DNA from: an uncultured Clostridia bacterium
Lineage (GTDB): Bacteria > Bacillota > Clostridia > Oscillospirales > Ruminococcaceae
Assembly (NCBI GenBank): GCA_947177545.1
Contig: CAMWVF010000087.1
Span: 1 to 5,785 of the forward strand
DNA length: 5,785 nucleotides
Direction: 5' to 3'
This document shows positions 5,578 through 5,785 of this stretch, in pieces (within the stretch, counting starts at the first letter, position 1; the number at the start of each line of letters is the position of its first letter). The notes below the pieces were generated by a model that searched no databases, was not told the DNA's origin, and worked only from the letters and a program-made list of their open reading frames with translations. A program made the translations under genes and the position numbers.

Positions 5578-5785
5578 TAATTTTTCCTCCGCTTTAATAT
5601 TTTTTTGATGAAATTTTCCTTGCCACCGCTTTCAATTTCAGCAGCCAATTCCTCCGCAAGATATGTTTTCCGAAGCTCCATAAAAATCGGCTCATAGGAA
5701 TAAACCCGTTTCTGCGGCGCGAATTGATAGTACAGCCATTCCACCGCAAATTTCTCAAAGGTCATATCGTTGTAGCGAAAAAATC
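5574..5785 (-). CDS. PrgI-like (VirB3-type) conjugation membrane protein, C-terminal part, cut by right edge
   Basis: The last 69 codons of a gene that enters from beyond the right edge. The reading frame stays open through the edge (residues FFRYND precede the ATG at 5765), so that ATG is probably internal and not the start. The pattern DM-x-FEKFAVEWLYYQFAPQKRVY, then a Tyr/Phe-rich stretch and a charged tail, resembles the C-terminal part of PrgI-family proteins (short basic 'EKF...PQKRxY' segment after two membrane helices). PrgI proteins are small VirB3-like inner-membrane parts of Gram-positive type IV secretion systems and usually lie directly before the VirB4 ATPase gene, as here. The end (KRRKNY, stop) overlaps the next start by 4 bases, and its Arg-Arg codons CGG AGG supply that gene's Shine-Dalgarno sequence. 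The membrane helices expected for the family would lie outside the window. The assignment rests on a short C-terminal match plus synteny; the alternative is an unrelated small basic protein. Confidence 0.68.
   Translation of the reverse strand, partial: FFRYNDMTFEKFAVEWLYYQFAPQKRVYSYEPIFMELRKTYLAEELAAEIESGGKENFIKKILKRRKNY
5586..5590 (-). promoter_or_regulatory. Ribosome binding site fixing the TTG start of the VirB4-type gene
   Basis: On the minus strand GGAGG is followed by 8 bases (AAAAATTA) and then TTG at 5577. The spacing is ideal. The next in-frame ATG is about 60 codons downstream, which would cut into the N-terminal domain. The site sits inside the last codons of the PrgI-like gene, so the two genes are likely translationally coupled. 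Confidence 0.8.

Noticed and set aside
5574..5765. A complete 63-residue gene starting at the ATG at 5765
   Set aside because: The frame stays open beyond the ATG to the window edge, the residues before it continue the PrgI-like pattern, and no Shine-Dalgarno sequence precedes that ATG.
1..5785. Promoters, terminators, tRNA or other RNA genes, attachment sites and insertion sequences
   Set aside because: I found none I could support. The genes overlap at every junction, which leaves no intergenic DNA for such elements within the window.

Overview
The window is a stretch of a conjugative-transfer operon from a Gram-positive integrative and conjugative element, of the kind typified by Tn1549 and the Clostridioides difficile CTn2/CTn4 group. 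All genes lie on the minus strand and are read from right to left. No integrase, relaxase, attachment site or replication gene is visible, so the sequence alone does not settle whether the carrier is an integrated element or a plasmid. Moderate-to-low GC, strong GGAGG-type ribosome binding sites and the protein families all point to Bacillota. A Ser/Thr-rich linker and the family distribution suggest Oscillospiraceae or Ruminococcus-like gut bacteria, but that is inference.

Layout in transcription order: (1) the C-terminal part of a PrgI-like (VirB3-type) membrane protein, cut by the right edge; (2) a 1050-residue VirB4/CD1110-type transfer ATPase carrying an unusual N-terminal extension of about 290 residues (predicted globular head, Ser/Thr/Glu-rich linker, one membrane helix, basic tail); (3) a 557-residue CD1108-like single-pass membrane protein without the C-terminal peptidoglycan-hydrolase domain that many relatives carry; (4) a 94-residue protein with two membrane helices that I do not recognise; (5) a 114-residue coiled-coil protein resembling the DUF4315 family; (6) the first 54 codons of an unrecognised gene that runs off the left edge.

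There is no intergenic DNA: all five junctions are short overlaps (4, 8, 14, 7 and 14 bases). Three genes start with TTG or GTG, and four starts have a clear Shine-Dalgarno sequence inside the preceding gene. This indicates one translationally coupled polycistron whose promoter and terminator lie outside the window. By family knowledge, PrgI and the VirB4 ATPase form the inner-membrane and energising core of a type IV secretion channel. The CD1108-like protein would reach into the cell wall, and the two small proteins are probably accessory.

The most interesting departures from the standard module are the membrane-anchored, N-terminally extended VirB4, the absence of a hydrolase domain from the CD1108-like protein, and the extra two-helix membrane gene between the CD1108-like and DUF4315-like genes.
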